DNA of 5,845 bases, taken from positions 1 through 5,845 of the forward strand of contig JAAZLD010000365.1 of assembly GCA_012799495.1 (NCBI GenBank), read 5' to 3'. Position 1 is the stretch's first letter. Each line of letters starts with the position of its first letter. Under the pieces are notes generated by a model. It saw nothing but the letters and a program-made list of their open reading frames with translations, was not told the origin of the DNA and searched no databases. Position numbers and translations under genes: made by a program. Of the stretch, positions 5,754-5,845 are shown piece after piece. The stretch comes from Desulfitobacterium sp. GTDB lineage: Bacteria; Bacillota; Desulfitobacteriia; Desulfitobacteriales; Desulfitobacteriaceae.

Positions 5754-5845
5754 AAAGAAAACCAGACTACTTGAGTATTGCTGCTTCTTCTTATCAAGTG
5801 CAAGCAACATATCTCATGAGTCTGGTTTTATTATTATTCCACATA
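5754..5845 (+). terminator. Long hairpin terminator after dmsC, probably bidirectional
   Basis: Perfect 11-bp arms AAAACCAGACT (5758-5768) and AGTCTGGTTTT (5819-5829) begin 4 bases after the dmsC stop. Pairing can continue imperfectly inward through TGAG/CTCA and TTGCT/AGCAA (5778-5782 with 5803-5807), leaving a loop of about 20 bases. Alternatively ACTTGA (5769-5774) pairs with TCAAGT (5794-5799). The plus strand continues TTTTATTATTATT. The minus strand reads TTTTCTTTTT after the same hairpin, so it could also stop a convergent gene beyond the right edge. No gene is visible in this stretch. Confidence 0.75.

Noticed and set aside
1..5845. CRISPR arrays, insertion sequences, tRNA or rRNA genes
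   Set aside because: No regular repeat-spacer pattern, transposase-like frame, terminal inverted repeat flanking a gene, or recognisable tRNA/rRNA sequence was seen.

Overview
The window looks like chromosomal DNA of an anaerobic, low-to-mid GC Gram-positive bacterium, most plausibly a clostridial member of the Desulfitobacterium/Desulfosporosinus/Dehalobacter group. This is an inference. It rests on strong AGGAGG-type ribosome binding sites, AT-rich intergenic DNA around moderately AT-rich genes, a DmsA-type catalytic subunit whose Tat signal ends in a lipobox, and the abundance of DmsABC-like systems in that group. No species can be named from sequence alone.

Left part (1-1260), all on the minus strand. 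The first 40 bases are the start of a gene that runs off the window. Its 13 visible residues, MRETLFLKVVVFL, resemble the N-terminus of small DUF2975 membrane proteins. It has its own RBS and a good sigma-A-type promoter (TTGATA, 17 bp, TAAAAT) overlapping a cluster of GATAAA repeats. Upstream of it lies a complete class I (AroF/G/H-type) DAHP synthase gene, the entry step of aromatic amino acid synthesis. That gene is closed by a strong intrinsic terminator.

Divergent intergenic region (1261-1625). On the minus strand it holds a likely aroG promoter and a leader with two mutually exclusive pairings. On the plus strand it holds a likely dmsA promoter with a consensus TATAAT, a poor -35 and two perfect palindromes centred about 41 and 64 bp upstream of the inferred start. 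That layout suggests an activator-dependent promoter.

Right part (1626-5753), plus strand. This is a compact three-gene operon for a membrane-bound DMSO-reductase-family enzyme: a Tat-exported molybdopterin subunit (DmsA-like, 882 aa), a four-cluster ferredoxin-like subunit (DmsB-like, 16 cysteines) and an eight-helix quinol-binding anchor (DmsC-like, with the His/Glu pair of the family). Gaps between the genes are 18 and 3 bases, each with its own strong RBS. The inferred electron path is menaquinol, then DmsC, the DmsB clusters, the DmsA [4Fe-4S] cluster, the Mo-bisMGD site, and an external acceptor such as DMSO or another S- or N-oxide. The true substrate cannot be read from the sequence. 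A long hairpin able to terminate in both directions closes the operon at 5758-5829. No TorD/DmsD chaperone gene precedes it.

I see no mobile element, CRISPR array, RNA gene or clearly novel multi-gene system. The points most worth a second look are the two-palindrome dmsA promoter, the atypical residues around the predicted Mo-ligand serine, the Tat-lipoprotein export signal, and the aroG leader.
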